This document shows positions 26,664 through 34,696 of a stretch of 64,000 bases of DNA, piece after piece (position 1 is the first letter of the stretch; the number at the start of each line of letters is the position of its first letter). Source of the DNA: Pseudomonadota bacterium (GTDB lineage Bacteria > Pseudomonadota > Gammaproteobacteria > Xanthomonadales > Xanthomonadaceae); NCBI GenBank assembly GCA_023390905.1, contig JAEWBY010000108.1, forward strand, positions 1-64,000, given 5' to 3'. Below the pieces are notes generated by a model. That model was given only the letters and a program-made list of their open reading frames with translations, was not told where the DNA came from and searched no databases. The position numbers were made by a program, and so were the translations under genes.

Positions 26664-27788
26664 ATGCCTCGATCACTGCTGGCCTGCTGTGCCTCGGTCC
26701 TGCTGGCCGCGCTCGCGCTGCCCATCCACGCCGCACCCTACTCGCCCCCGCCGCGCCATGACGACGGCTGGCCCGTGGCCAGCGCGCTCGAAACCGGTTG
26801 GCAGACGGGCAGGTTCGATGAACTCGAAGCCGCGATCGCGCGAGGCGATTTCCCCGGTGTGACCAGCATCGTCGTCGCCAAGGACGGGCGGCTGGTCTAT
26901 GAGCGGTACTTCGGCGAAGGCGGGCCGGACGTGCTCAACGACACCCGTTCGGCGACCAAGAGCGTGACCGCCATGCTGGTCGGCGCGGCCATCGATCGCG
27001 GGCGCATTCCATCGGTGCAGGCGCGCGCTTACGACTTCTTCGCCGATCTGGCGCCCTGGCAGCACGCAAGTGAGCGCAAGGCGCGCATCACGCTGGAAGA
27101 TCTGCTGACGATGAGCTCGGCCTGGGAATGCGACGACGAGAACCAGTTTTCGGCCGGCAATGAAGAACGCATGTACCTCAGCGAAAGCTGGACGCGCTTC
27201 GCGCTGGATCTGCCGCTGCGGGGGTTCGCGCCGTGGATGAGGCGACCGGAGGACAGTCCGCACGGGCGTGCGTTTTCGTACTGCACGGCCGGCAGTTTCC
27301 TGCTGGGTGCGATCGTCGAACGCGCGACCGGGCAGGCCCTGGCCGATTTCGCTGGCGACGCACTGGAAAAGCCGCTCGGCATCCGGACATCGAAGTGGAA
27401 CCGCGCGTCCGAAGGCGTGGGCATGGGCGGCGGCGGCACGCGCTATCGCAGCCGCGACCTGGCCAAGTTGGGACAGGTGATGGTCGACGGCGGACGCTGG
27501 CAGGGCCGCCGCATCCTTTCACCCGAGTGGGTGCGCGCGAGCCTGACCGTCCATGCACAGGCACGCGAGGACGCCGACTATGGATATCAGTTCTGGCGCT
27601 TCCGCTATCCGTTCCGCGACGGCCAGTTGCCGGCATGGTCGATGTCGGGCAACGGCGGCAACTATGTCTTCATCGTGCCGGAGCACCGCCTGGTCGCCGT
27701 GATCACGCGCACCTCGTACAACCAACGCAACGTGCATCCGCAATCGCAGCAGATGTTCGCCGACTACCTGCTCAGGGCGATGCCGTGA
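26664..27788 (+). CDS. Beta-lactamase-family serine hydrolase
   Basis: This secreted serine hydrolase has 374 residues. A signal peptide ends near PIHAAP (residue 24), followed by a class C beta-lactamase/esterase domain. The S-x-x-K nucleophile motif is in RSATKSVTAML. The usual YxN is probably Y-C-T in FSYCTAGSFLLG, and a C-terminal GNGGNY segment stands where K-T-G motifs normally lie. Such enzymes are esterases, D-aminopeptidases or penicillin-recognising proteins; true beta-lactamase activity is doubtful. The ATG at 26664 has its GGAG site inside a perfect hairpin. The 3' end overlaps the convergent regulator gene by 17 bp. Confidence 0.84.
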   Translation: MPRSLLACCASVLLAALALPIHAAPYSPPPRHDDGWPVASALETGWQTGRFDELEAAIARGDFPGVTSIVVAKDGRLVYERYFGEGGPDVLNDTRSATKSVTAMLVGAAIDRGRIPSVQARAYDFFADLAPWQHASERKARITLEDLLTMSSAWECDDENQFSAGNEERMYLSESWTRFALDLPLRGFAPWMRRPEDSPHGRAFSYCTAGSFLLGAIVERATGQALADFAGDALEKPLGIRTSKWNRASEGVGMGGGGTRYRSRDLAKLGQVMVDGGRWQGRRILSPEWVRASLTVHAQAREDADYGYQFWRFRYPFRDGQLPAWSMSGNGGNYVFIVPEHRLVAVITRTSYNQRNVHPQSQQMFADYLLRAMP

Positions 27789-29370
27789 TGCGTGCGAGCA
27801 GTGCCGGCGGAATGCGCGCGCGCTCGGCCTCCACGCGCCGCTGCATGGCGTCGATGCTGCGCGCGAATTCGGGCTCGGCCGACAGCGACTTGAACCACGG
27901 TGACACGCGCAGGTAGTCGCTGTCGCGATAGCCGGCGGAGACGGCGCGCTGCAACGCCGACAACGCACCGGCGCGATCGCCGCCGGCTTCGCGCAGCACC
28001 ACCACTTCCAGCCAGTCGGAGGGATAGCCCGCACCTGCCTCGAGTTCCTCCGCCATCGCATCGGCACGTTGCCGCGCCCAGGCCGGATCCACGTGGCCGG
28101 CCTGCACGCGCGCAAGCGTCACGGGCAGGCTGGCCTGCGGCCGCAACCGGACCGCCGCCGCGCAGGCCGTGGCCGCGGCGGCACCGTCATCACGCAACAG
28201 CGCCAGTTCCGCCGCCAGCAGATGCAGATCGACGTGGTCGGTTCCGCGCAGCAGGGCTTCGCGCAAGGCCGTGTCCGCCTCGCTCAGGCGACCATGGCGG
28301 AACAGGAAACGCGGCCACGCGCTGTTGGAGAACACGTTGTCCGGATACAGCGCAAAGCTGCGCCGATAACGTTCCTCCGCCGCGTGCGGATAACCGAGCA
28401 GATCCAGGTTAGCTGCAATCTGCAACGGCAGAAAGCGCACGCGTGCCGGATCACCGCGCAGGGCGTGATTGGCGATCACCGCATCGGCCAGGCGGCCCTT
28501 GCGTTCGTACAGATAGGCGGCCGAGGCGCGACTGTTGTCGTCGGCGGGATCGAGTTGATAGGCACGCTCGTAATGACGCAGGGCGTCGTCGATGCGTCCG
28601 CGGCAATCGAAGGCGTACCCGAGCGCCGACTGCGCACGCGCGTTGCCGGGTTGCGCCGCGGCCACTTCGTTGGCCAGATGCTGCGCGCGCATCGCCCATT
28701 GCGGCGGGAAGTTGAACAGGCAGACGCGCGCGCTGTAGGCGCGGCTCAATCCAAGGCGCGCACGGACGTCCCGCGGCGCCGATTGCAGCACCTGCTGGTA
28801 CAGGCCGATCGCGCGTTCGTTGTCATCGCGCTGGCCGATGCCCGCATAGTACGCGGCGCGCTCGTTGAGTGCATCGACCTGCGAAACCGTAGCGGCCGGT
28901 GTGGCGTCATCGTGGGCCCGGCCGGCATACCACGCCGAGCCCGCCGCCGCGAGGATGACGATGAGCAACGGCACCAGGATCCACGGCGAAAACCTGCGCG
29001 TCCGGGCCGGCTTCGTTTTCTGCTGCGGTGCCACGGGTTCCTCGACCGCGACCGGCTCCGGCGGCACGCAGAGCTGATAGCCCTGCCCGCGCACCGAACG
29101 CAGGTAGCGCGGCTGGCGGCCGTCATCGCCCAGCGCCTGCCGCAGCAGCTTGACCCGCTGCGTCACCGTCTCCTCGTTGACGATTGCCGGCGCCCAGACC
29201 TGTTCGATCAATTCATCGAAGCCGACGACGCGATCGCCCTGCGCCAGCAGATAGCGCAGCAACTGGAAACTCAGCCCGGCGACGTTCAAACGCTCGCCGT
29301 CGCGCTCGACGCGCTGGCGCTGAAGATCGATCAGCAGATCATCCAGGCGGTAGCGCGCGGCCGGCTCCAA
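27772..29370 (-). CDS. CadC-like winged-helix regulator with TPR domain
   Basis: This 532-residue membrane-bound transcription regulator has an OmpR/CadC-type winged helix-turn-helix at about residues 1-105 (VNEETVTQRVKLLRQALGDD is the recognition helix region). A Pro/basic linker precedes a single membrane helix at about 129-147. The rest is a series of TPR-like helical repeats, probably periplasmic. One-component regulators of this kind sense outside conditions and bind DNA directly. It follows xanB on the same strand after only 3 bp, so the two are cotranscribed. That suggests control of exopolysaccharide or sugar-nucleotide genes, which is inference. It also overlaps the serine hydrolase by 17 bp at the 3' end. 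Confidence 0.83.
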   Translation of the reverse strand: MEPAARYRLDDLLIDLQRQRVERDGERLNVAGLSFQLLRYLLAQGDRVVGFDELIEQVWAPAIVNEETVTQRVKLLRQALGDDGRQPRYLRSVRGQGYQLCVPPEPVAVEEPVAPQQKTKPARTRRFSPWILVPLLIVILAAAGSAWYAGRAHDDATPAATVSQVDALNERAAYYAGIGQRDDNERAIGLYQQVLQSAPRDVRARLGLSRAYSARVCLFNFPPQWAMRAQHLANEVAAAQPGNARAQSALGYAFDCRGRIDDALRHYERAYQLDPADDNSRASAAYLYERKGRLADAVIANHALRGDPARVRFLPLQIAANLDLLGYPHAAEERYRRSFALYPDNVFSNSAWPRFLFRHGRLSEADTALREALLRGTDHVDLHLLAAELALLRDDGAAAATACAAAVRLRPQASLPVTLARVQAGHVDPAWARQRADAMAEELEAGAGYPSDWLEVVVLREAGGDRAGALSALQRAVSAGYRDSDYLRVSPWFKSLSAEPEFARSIDAMQRRVEAERARIPPALLARITASP

Positions 29371-29373
29371 TGC

Positions 29374-30780
29374 TTACTCGCTGCGCCCGTAGATGTCCGA
29401 ATAGCGGACGATGTCGTCTTCGCCCAGGTAATCGCCGGACTGCACCTCGATCAGTTCCAGCACGTCCTGGCCCGGATTCTCCAGGCGGTGGCGCGCGCCG
29501 ATGGGAATGTAGGTGGACTGGTTTTCGTAGAGTTCGAAAACATCGTTGTCGCGCGTCACCCGCGCGATGCCCTTGACGACGATCCAGTGCTCGGCGCGAT
29601 GGGCATGCGATTGCAGGGACAGCTTGGCGCCGGGCTTGACCTTGATGCGCTTGACCTGATGGCGGCTGCCCATGTCCACCGAATCGTAGCTGCCCCAGGG
29701 ACGATGCACTTCGCGATGCAGGACCGCCTGGCTGCGCTGGGTATTCTTCAACTGCGCCACGACCTGCTTCACTTCCTGCACGCGATCCTTGCGCGCCACC
29801 AGCACCGCGTCATCGGTCTCCACGACCACCACGTCATCCAGGCCGACCAGCGCCACCAGCCGCTGCGCGTAGGCATAGCTGTTGCGCGTGTCCACCGCGA
29901 TCACGTCACCATGGTGCGCATTGCCCTGCGCGTCGCGCTCGGCCACCTCCCACAATGCGGACCAACTGCCCACGTCGTTCCAGCCGATGTCCACCGGCAA
30001 CACCATCGCGTGCGCGGTGCGCTCCATCACGGCGTAATCGATCGAATCGGACGGGCTCGCGGCGAATGCCTCCTTGTCGAGGCGGACGAAATCGCCGTCG
30101 CGATGCGCGCTGGCGAATGCGTGGGCCGCCGCTTGCGCGATGTCGGGCCGGAACTGCTCCAGTTCTTCGAGATAACGGCTGGCCTTGAACAGGAACATGC
30201 CGCTGTTCCAGTAATAGCCGCCCTCGGCCAGATAGTGTCCCGCCGTGGACGCATCGGGCTTCTCGACGAAGCGCAGTACCCGGCGCAGTCCCTCACCGGC
30301 CTCGGCCTGGATATAGCCGAAACCGGTTTCCGGCGCGTCCGGCACGATGCCGAAGGTGACCAGTGCGCCGGATTCGGCCACGCCGATCGCCGACCGCACG
30401 GCGCTGCGGAACGCTTCGCCATCACGGATCACGTGATCGGACGGCAGCACCAGCAACACCGGATCATCCCCCTGCGCCTTCGCCTGCAACGCGGCGACCG
30501 CGATCGCCGGTGCGGTGTTGCGGCCGACCGGTTCCAGCAGGATGTGCGGGGCCGGCGAGCCGATCTGGCGAAGCTGCTCGGCGACCAGGAAGCGATGCTC
30601 TTCGTTGGCCACCACGATCGGCGCGAGCGCTGACAGCGGGGCCACGCGCGACCAGGTGTCCTGCAGCAGCGTGCGCTCGGTCGCCAGCGGCAGGAACTGC
30701 TTCGGATACGCCTCGCGGGACAGCGGCCACAGGCGTGTGCCGGAACCGCCGGACAGCAGGACGGGTTGAACGACGGCCAT
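29374..30780 (-). CDS. xanB: Mannose-1-phosphate guanylyltransferase / mannose-6-phosphate isomerase
   Basis: This bifunctional enzyme has 468 residues. The N-terminal nucleotidyltransferase domain (about 1-340) has the signature LLSGGSGTRLWPLSREAYPKQF (split: GGSGTRLWPLS and YPKQF) and the substrate motif RFVEKPD. It forms GDP-mannose from mannose-1-phosphate and GTP. The C-terminal cupin (about 350-468) carries the zinc-site QSHAHRAEHWIVVKG and isomerises fructose-6-phosphate to mannose-6-phosphate. It matches XanB/AlgA, which supply GDP-mannose for xanthan-like exopolysaccharide and LPS. The ATG at 30780 is divergent from amgK. A TPR regulator gene follows by 3 bp. No gum genes are present. 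Confidence 0.94.
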   Translation of the reverse strand: MAVVQPVLLSGGSGTRLWPLSREAYPKQFLPLATERTLLQDTWSRVAPLSALAPIVVANEEHRFLVAEQLRQIGSPAPHILLEPVGRNTAPAIAVAALQAKAQGDDPVLLVLPSDHVIRDGEAFRSAVRSAIGVAESGALVTFGIVPDAPETGFGYIQAEAGEGLRRVLRFVEKPDASTAGHYLAEGGYYWNSGMFLFKASRYLEELEQFRPDIAQAAAHAFASAHRDGDFVRLDKEAFAASPSDSIDYAVMERTAHAMVLPVDIGWNDVGSWSALWEVAERDAQGNAHHGDVIAVDTRNSYAYAQRLVALVGLDDVVVVETDDAVLVARKDRVQEVKQVVAQLKNTQRSQAVLHREVHRPWGSYDSVDMGSRHQVKRIKVKPGAKLSLQSHAHRAEHWIVVKGIARVTRDNDVFELYENQSTYIPIGARHRLENPGQDVLELIEVQSGDYLGEDDIVRYSDIYGRSE

Positions 30781-30848
30781 GGAATGCTCGCGCGGATGGA
30801 GGACCGCAGTTTACCCTGTGCACGCAAACCGCAAGGCTGGAACCCGCA

Positions 30849-31868
30849 ATGCATCCAACGTCGTCCGAGTCGATCGAGCGCGCCGCGCGCCGCCTGCAAT
30901 GGGCCCGTCAGGTGACTGGCGATCCCGTGCTCGAACTGGAACGCGCCTCGGTCGATGCAGGCTTCCGCAGCTACTGGCGGAGCGTGGCGCAGGAGGGCCC
31001 CACGCGCATCGTGATGGATTCACCGCCGTCGCTGGAAGACGTACGGCCGTGGCTGCGCATGCGCGATCTGCTCGAAGGCGGCGGCGTGCGCGTGCCGCAG
31101 GTGCTGGCGCGCGATGTCGAGCACGGGTTCCTGCTGCTGGAGGATCTCGGCGGTCCCACGCTGGCGCAGACGATCACCGCCGACACCGCCGATGCCTGGT
31201 TCGATCGCGCGATCGAAGCGCTGATCACACTGCAACGCATCGCACCGCCCGAAGGCGCCGGCGAGTTCGGTGAAGCCCTGCTCCAGCGCGACGCCGGCCT
31301 GTTCGAAGAGTGGTTCCTGCAGCGGCATCTGGGCCTTGAGCTGGATTGCGGGGAAGCCGAATCGCTGCAACTGGCGCAGCGGCGCCTGATGGACAACGCG
31401 ATGTCGCAGGCGCGCGTGCTGACCCATCGCGATTTCATGCCGCGCAATCTCATGCCGACGCTGCCCATGCCGGCGGTGCTGGATTTCCAGGACTGCGTGA
31501 TCGGGCCGGTGGCCTACGATCCGGTCAGCCTGTTCAAGGATGCATTCCTGAGCTGGCCATTGGAGCGCGTCGATGGCTGGCTGCTGCGCTACCACGCGCG
31601 CGCCGTGGAAGCCGGAGTGCCGGTGCCCGCGTCCGCGCGGACGTTCCTGCGTGATGCGGACTGGCTGGGCATCCAGCGGCACCTGAAGATTCTCGGCATC
31701 TTCTCGCGCCTGCATTATCGCGATGGCAAGAGTCGCTATCTGGCCGATGCGCCGCGTTTCATCGCGTATCTGGACGAGGTGTTGCCGCGGCATCCCGAAC
31801 TGTCCGGAGTGCAGGCCCTGCTTGATCGACGCATCAAGCCGGCACTCGCGACAAAGGAACCAGTATGA
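30849..31868 (+). CDS. amgK: Anomeric N-acetylmuramate/N-acetylglucosamine kinase AmgK
   Basis: This 339-residue sugar kinase has an aminoglycoside-phosphotransferase fold. The catalytic loop is THRDFMPRNLM (HxD...N) and the metal motif is VLDFQD. Neighbouring murU identifies it as AmgK, which phosphorylates MurNAc at C1 in the cell-wall recycling route that bypasses de novo MurA. The ATG at 30849 is preferred; the frame is open far upstream but no homology is there. It overlaps murU by four bases (ATGA). A Pseudomonas-type recycling route, which confers some fosfomycin tolerance, is known for this pair. Confidence 0.9.
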   Translation: MHPTSSESIERAARRLQWARQVTGDPVLELERASVDAGFRSYWRSVAQEGPTRIVMDSPPSLEDVRPWLRMRDLLEGGGVRVPQVLARDVEHGFLLLEDLGGPTLAQTITADTADAWFDRAIEALITLQRIAPPEGAGEFGEALLQRDAGLFEEWFLQRHLGLELDCGEAESLQLAQRRLMDNAMSQARVLTHRDFMPRNLMPTLPMPAVLDFQDCVIGPVAYDPVSLFKDAFLSWPLERVDGWLLRYHARAVEAGVPVPASARTFLRDADWLGIQRHLKILGIFSRLHYRDGKSRYLADAPRFIAYLDEVLPRHPELSGVQALLDRRIKPALATKEPV

Positions 31869-32566
31869 AGGCGCTGATTTTCGCGGCCGGCCTGGGCGAA
31901 CGCATGCGGCCGCTGACCGATCACACGCCCAAGCCGCTGCTGAGCGTCGGTGGCAAGCCGCTGATCGTCTGGCATCTGGAAAAGCTCGCCGCGCTCGGCG
32001 TGCGCGACGTGGTGATCAACACGAGCTGGCTCGCCGATCAGTTCCCCGCTGCGCTGGGCGATGGTGCGCGCTGGGGACTTCGGCTGCACTACTCGTATGA
32101 AGGCGCAACGCCGCTGGAAACCGGCGGCGGCATGCTGCACGCGCGGCCATTGCTGGGCCAGGCGCCGTTCCTGCTGGTCAATGGCGATGTGTGGACGGAT
32201 TTCGATTTCACCCGTTTGCCGCGTGAGCCTGAAGGGCTGGCCCATCTGGTGCTGGTGGACCCGCCGGCGCATGCCACGCATGGCGATTTCGCGCTGGACG
32301 AAGCAGGCCATGTGCGCAGCGACGGCGCGCGCCGCCTCACCTACGCCGGATTGGGCATCTACCGGCCCGCATTGCTCGATGGCTGGCGCGAGGTGATCAC
32401 CACCGATGCCGGGACGCCGCCGCGCTTCATGCTGGCGCCGCTGCTGCGCGCGTGCATGCCGGCAGGCGCGATCACCGGCGAACACTGGTGCGGTCGCTGG
32501 ACCGATGTCGGCACACCGCAGCGGCTGAAGGCTCTGGACGACGAACTGCGCAGCGGCGCCGACTGA
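31865..32566 (+). CDS. murU: N-acetylmuramate-1-phosphate uridylyltransferase MurU
   Basis: This 233-residue nucleotidyltransferase has the signature AAGLGERMRPLTDHTPKPLL (Gly-rich, Arg, PKPL), an acceptor-binding TGGGMLHARPLLG region and VNGDVWTDFDF, where Asp residues bind metal. It converts MurNAc-1-P and UTP to UDP-MurNAc, completing the recycling route begun by AmgK. Length matches the MurU group. It is translationally coupled to amgK by the 4-bp ATGA overlap. The 227-bp spacer after the stop contains four DnaA-box-like sites. Confidence 0.92.
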   Translation: MKALIFAAGLGERMRPLTDHTPKPLLSVGGKPLIVWHLEKLAALGVRDVVINTSWLADQFPAALGDGARWGLRLHYSYEGATPLETGGGMLHARPLLGQAPFLLVNGDVWTDFDFTRLPREPEGLAHLVLVDPPAHATHGDFALDEAGHVRSDGARRLTYAGLGIYRPALLDGWREVITTDAGTPPRFMLAPLLRACMPAGAITGEHWCGRWTDVGTPQRLKALDDELRSGAD

Positions 32567-32660
32567 TTGGAACTTCAGCGTCGATGGCGTGGTGGTCGCG
32601 ATGGATCACCCGGGCCGTGCGGGGGCGCCGAGGCCTGGCACGCATGGCCCGCAGGCGTAG

Positions 32661-32725
32661 GCATCCACAACAAGGACAGTTCTCCACAACCGGTGTGGAT
32701 GAAGCCGGGACAATCGTGTGGATAA
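32661..32725. promoter_or_regulatory. Cluster of four DnaA-box-like 9-mers
   Basis: Four sites resemble TTATCCACA. They are GCATCCACA (32661-32669, 7 of 9) and TTCTCCACA (32680-32688, 8 of 9) on the plus strand, then TCATCCACA (32694-32702, 8 of 9) and the perfect TTATCCACA (32717-32725) on the minus strand. Two plus-strand boxes thus face two minus-strand boxes within 65 bp, between murU and hda. The spacer has no gene, and there is no dnaA, dnaN or gyrB, so it is not oriC-like by context. A titration or DnaA-regulating site is inferred. Confidence 0.55.
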
Positions 32726-32735
32726 CATCCGCGCG

Positions 32736-32752
32736 GCCTTGCGGCGCAAGGC
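32736..32752 (+). terminator. Hairpin between murU and hda, possible terminator
   Basis: A perfect 7-bp stem (GCCTTGC with GCAAGGC) has a 3-nt loop. A T6 tract follows only 18 nt later, at 32771-32776, so this is an imperfect terminator. It sits between convergent genes. Confidence 0.4.
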
Positions 32753-32793
32753 TGTCAAGCGGACTGGCGATTTTTTGGCCAGCCGTTTCCGGC

Positions 32794-33513
32794 TCAGCGC
32801 GTTTCCAGCACGCTGCGCAGGAACGGCACGGTGATGCGTCGCTGCGCCGCGAGCGAAGCGCGATCCAGTTGATCGAGCAGCGCGACCAGCCGCCCGAGAT
32901 CGCGATCGGTGCGCGTCAGCAGCCAGTCGATGGCGGCATCTTCCAGCATCAGACCGCGGCGTTGCGCGCGGTCACGCAGGACCTCGCGGCGGCCTTCGTC
33001 ATCCAGTGGCGACAGCACGACGCGCGTGCACTGCGCCAGGCGGGAACGCAGATCCGGCAGATCGATCGCGACGTCCGCGGGCAGTTCGCGCGCCGTATAG
33101 AGCACGGAAATGCCGGCTGGTCGGGCGCGGTTGTGGAAATCGAACACGGCGACTTCGTCATCGCGTCCGCCGGTGATCGCGTCCAACCCGTCTAGCGCCA
33201 CGACGTCATGCCCTTCCAGCGCGTCCAGCGCTTCGCGCATGCGGCCCGCGGCGGCGGCCAGCGGCAGGAACGCCGCGCGGCGACCGGCCTGCTCGGCCTC
33301 GGCGCACAGCGCGAGTGCCAGATGGGTCTTGCCCGTGCGCGCAGCGCCGGCCAGATAGATCCAGTCCGCACCCTGCGCCGTCGCCAGCGCGCGCAATTGC
33401 GGCAACGCACCCTCCGGCGCGTGCACGAAGCTCTCCAACCGTTGATCCGGCGGATAACGAAGGGCTAGCGGCAGTTGCGGGGTCAGGCCGGACGGAGGCG
33501 AAGCCGGGGTCAC
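32794..33513 (-). CDS. hda: DnaA regulatory inactivator Hda
   Basis: This 239-residue AAA+ protein is homologous to DnaA's ATPase domain. The N-terminal QLPLAL (residues 13-18) is a sliding-clamp-binding motif of the QLxLxL kind. The Walker A motif GAARTGKT covers residues 56-63, and Walker B is VVALDGLDAI, with a Gly where DnaA has a second Asp. No DNA-binding domain IV is present. Hda with the beta clamp triggers ATP hydrolysis on DnaA and so prevents over-initiation. It shares a 4-bp overlap with the upstream perM-like gene. The adjacent DnaA-box cluster is notable. Confidence 0.9.
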   Translation of the reverse strand: MTPASPPSGLTPQLPLALRYPPDQRLESFVHAPEGALPQLRALATAQGADWIYLAGAARTGKTHLALALCAEAEQAGRRAAFLPLAAAAGRMREALDALEGHDVVALDGLDAITGGRDDEVAVFDFHNRARPAGISVLYTARELPADVAIDLPDLRSRLAQCTRVVLSPLDDEGRREVLRDRAQRRGLMLEDAAIDWLLTRTDRDLGRLVALLDQLDRASLAAQRRITVPFLRSVLETR

Positions 33514-34670
33514 TTGGGTTCCGTCTTGTCCGGATGAGCGTCGATCGGCACGGCGCGATCGACATGCGGATCGAGCAGGATCGTCGGGTGATCGCCCGCG
33601 TACAGATGGCTGTGGGTATAGCGCTCGTGCGCGAATCGCAGCAGCACGTTGGCGATCGCCGCGATCGGCAGCGCCAGCAGCATGCCGAGGAAACCGAACA
33701 ACTGGCCGCCGGCCATGATCGCGAAGATCACCGCCACCGGATGCAGGCCGATTCGATCACCGACGATGCGTGGCGTCAGCACATAGCCTTCGAGCATCTG
33801 CCCGATCACGAACACCACCAGCACCAGCGCCACCAGTGTCCAGTCACCGCTGGACTGCACCAGCGCGGCAATCACGCCGAGCACGATGCCGGTCGCGGTA
33901 CCCAGGTACGGCACGAAGCTGATGAGGCCGGCGATGATGCCGATCAGCAGCCCGAGCTTCAGGCCCACCACCGAAAGGCCGACCGCGTAGATCGCGCCCA
34001 ACGCGAGCATGACCAGGAACTGCCCGCGCAGGAAGGCGCCAAGCACGTCGTTGGATTCGCGCGCCAGCCGCGTCACGGTGCCGATGTGATCGCGCGGGAT
34101 CAGCGCCGCCACGCGTTCGACCAGCTTGTCCCAGTCACGCAGGAAATAGAACGTCAGGATCGGCAGCAGCACGATGTTGGCGATCCACGCCATCATCGCG
34201 AAGCCCGAGCGCGACAGATACCCGAAGAAGGTCGCGGCCACGCCGCCGGCCTGCTGCCAGTGGCCGCGGATCCACGCGGTGATGCGCTCCGGGTCCAGCC
34301 ACGCCACCAGTTCCAGACCGGTGCGGCGCTCGACCCACGGCAGCGCCGTCTGCACGAACCAGTCGCGGTAGGTCGGCAGGGATTCGATCAACTCGACCAC
34401 CTGCTTTTCCAGCATCGGCACCAGGATCAGCAGCGCCAGCACCACCAGCAGCAACATCAGGGTGAACACGAGCACCACCGCGATGGTGCGCGAATACCCC
34501 CGGCGTTCGAGCCGATCCACCCAGGGATCGCCCAGCCAGCCCAGCAGCGCGGCGCACACGAACGGCGTCAGCACCGGCGCGAGCAGATAGATCAGCCATC
34601 CGCCGATCGCGGCGATCAGCAGCCATTGCCAGCGGCGCGCGGTCGCGCTGGTGGGGGAGGAAAGATCCAT
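33510..34670 (-). CDS. AI-2E/PerM family membrane permease
   Basis: This 386-residue integral membrane protein is of the AI-2E exporter (UPF0118/PerM) family. It has a predicted pair of helices at the start (about 15-60), one near 65-85, a large periplasmic or cytosolic loop, and four to five further helices in the second half with the GLKLGLLIGIIAGLISFVPYLG motif typical of the family. It ends in a charged, His-containing tail. E. coli perM lies near hda-related genes too, but its substrate is not settled. It overlaps hda by 4 bp and follows DUF2066 after 26 nt. Confidence 0.88.
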   Translation of the reverse strand: MDLSSPTSATARRWQWLLIAAIGGWLIYLLAPVLTPFVCAALLGWLGDPWVDRLERRGYSRTIAVVLVFTLMLLLVVLALLILVPMLEKQVVELIESLPTYRDWFVQTALPWVERRTGLELVAWLDPERITAWIRGHWQQAGGVAATFFGYLSRSGFAMMAWIANIVLLPILTFYFLRDWDKLVERVAALIPRDHIGTVTRLARESNDVLGAFLRGQFLVMLALGAIYAVGLSVVGLKLGLLIGIIAGLISFVPYLGTATGIVLGVIAALVQSSGDWTLVALVLVVFVIGQMLEGYVLTPRIVGDRIGLHPVAVIFAIMAGGQLFGFLGMLLALPIAAIANVLLRFAHERYTHSHLYAGDHPTILLDPHVDRAVPIDAHPDKTEPK

Positions 34671-34696
34671 GCGTCGTCCGTGTCCTGGCGGGTGAA

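Noticed and set aside
28069..30633. Long plus-strand open frame opposite the TPR regulator and xanB
   Set aside because: Shadow of the real minus-strand genes: composition dominated by Arg, His, Val and Ala, no recognisable motif, and no ribosome site.
32661..32725. Reading the DnaA-box cluster as a replication origin
   Set aside because: No dnaA, dnaN, recF, gyrB or rpmH nearby, no clear AT-rich unwinding stretch; a regulatory cluster is the more cautious reading.
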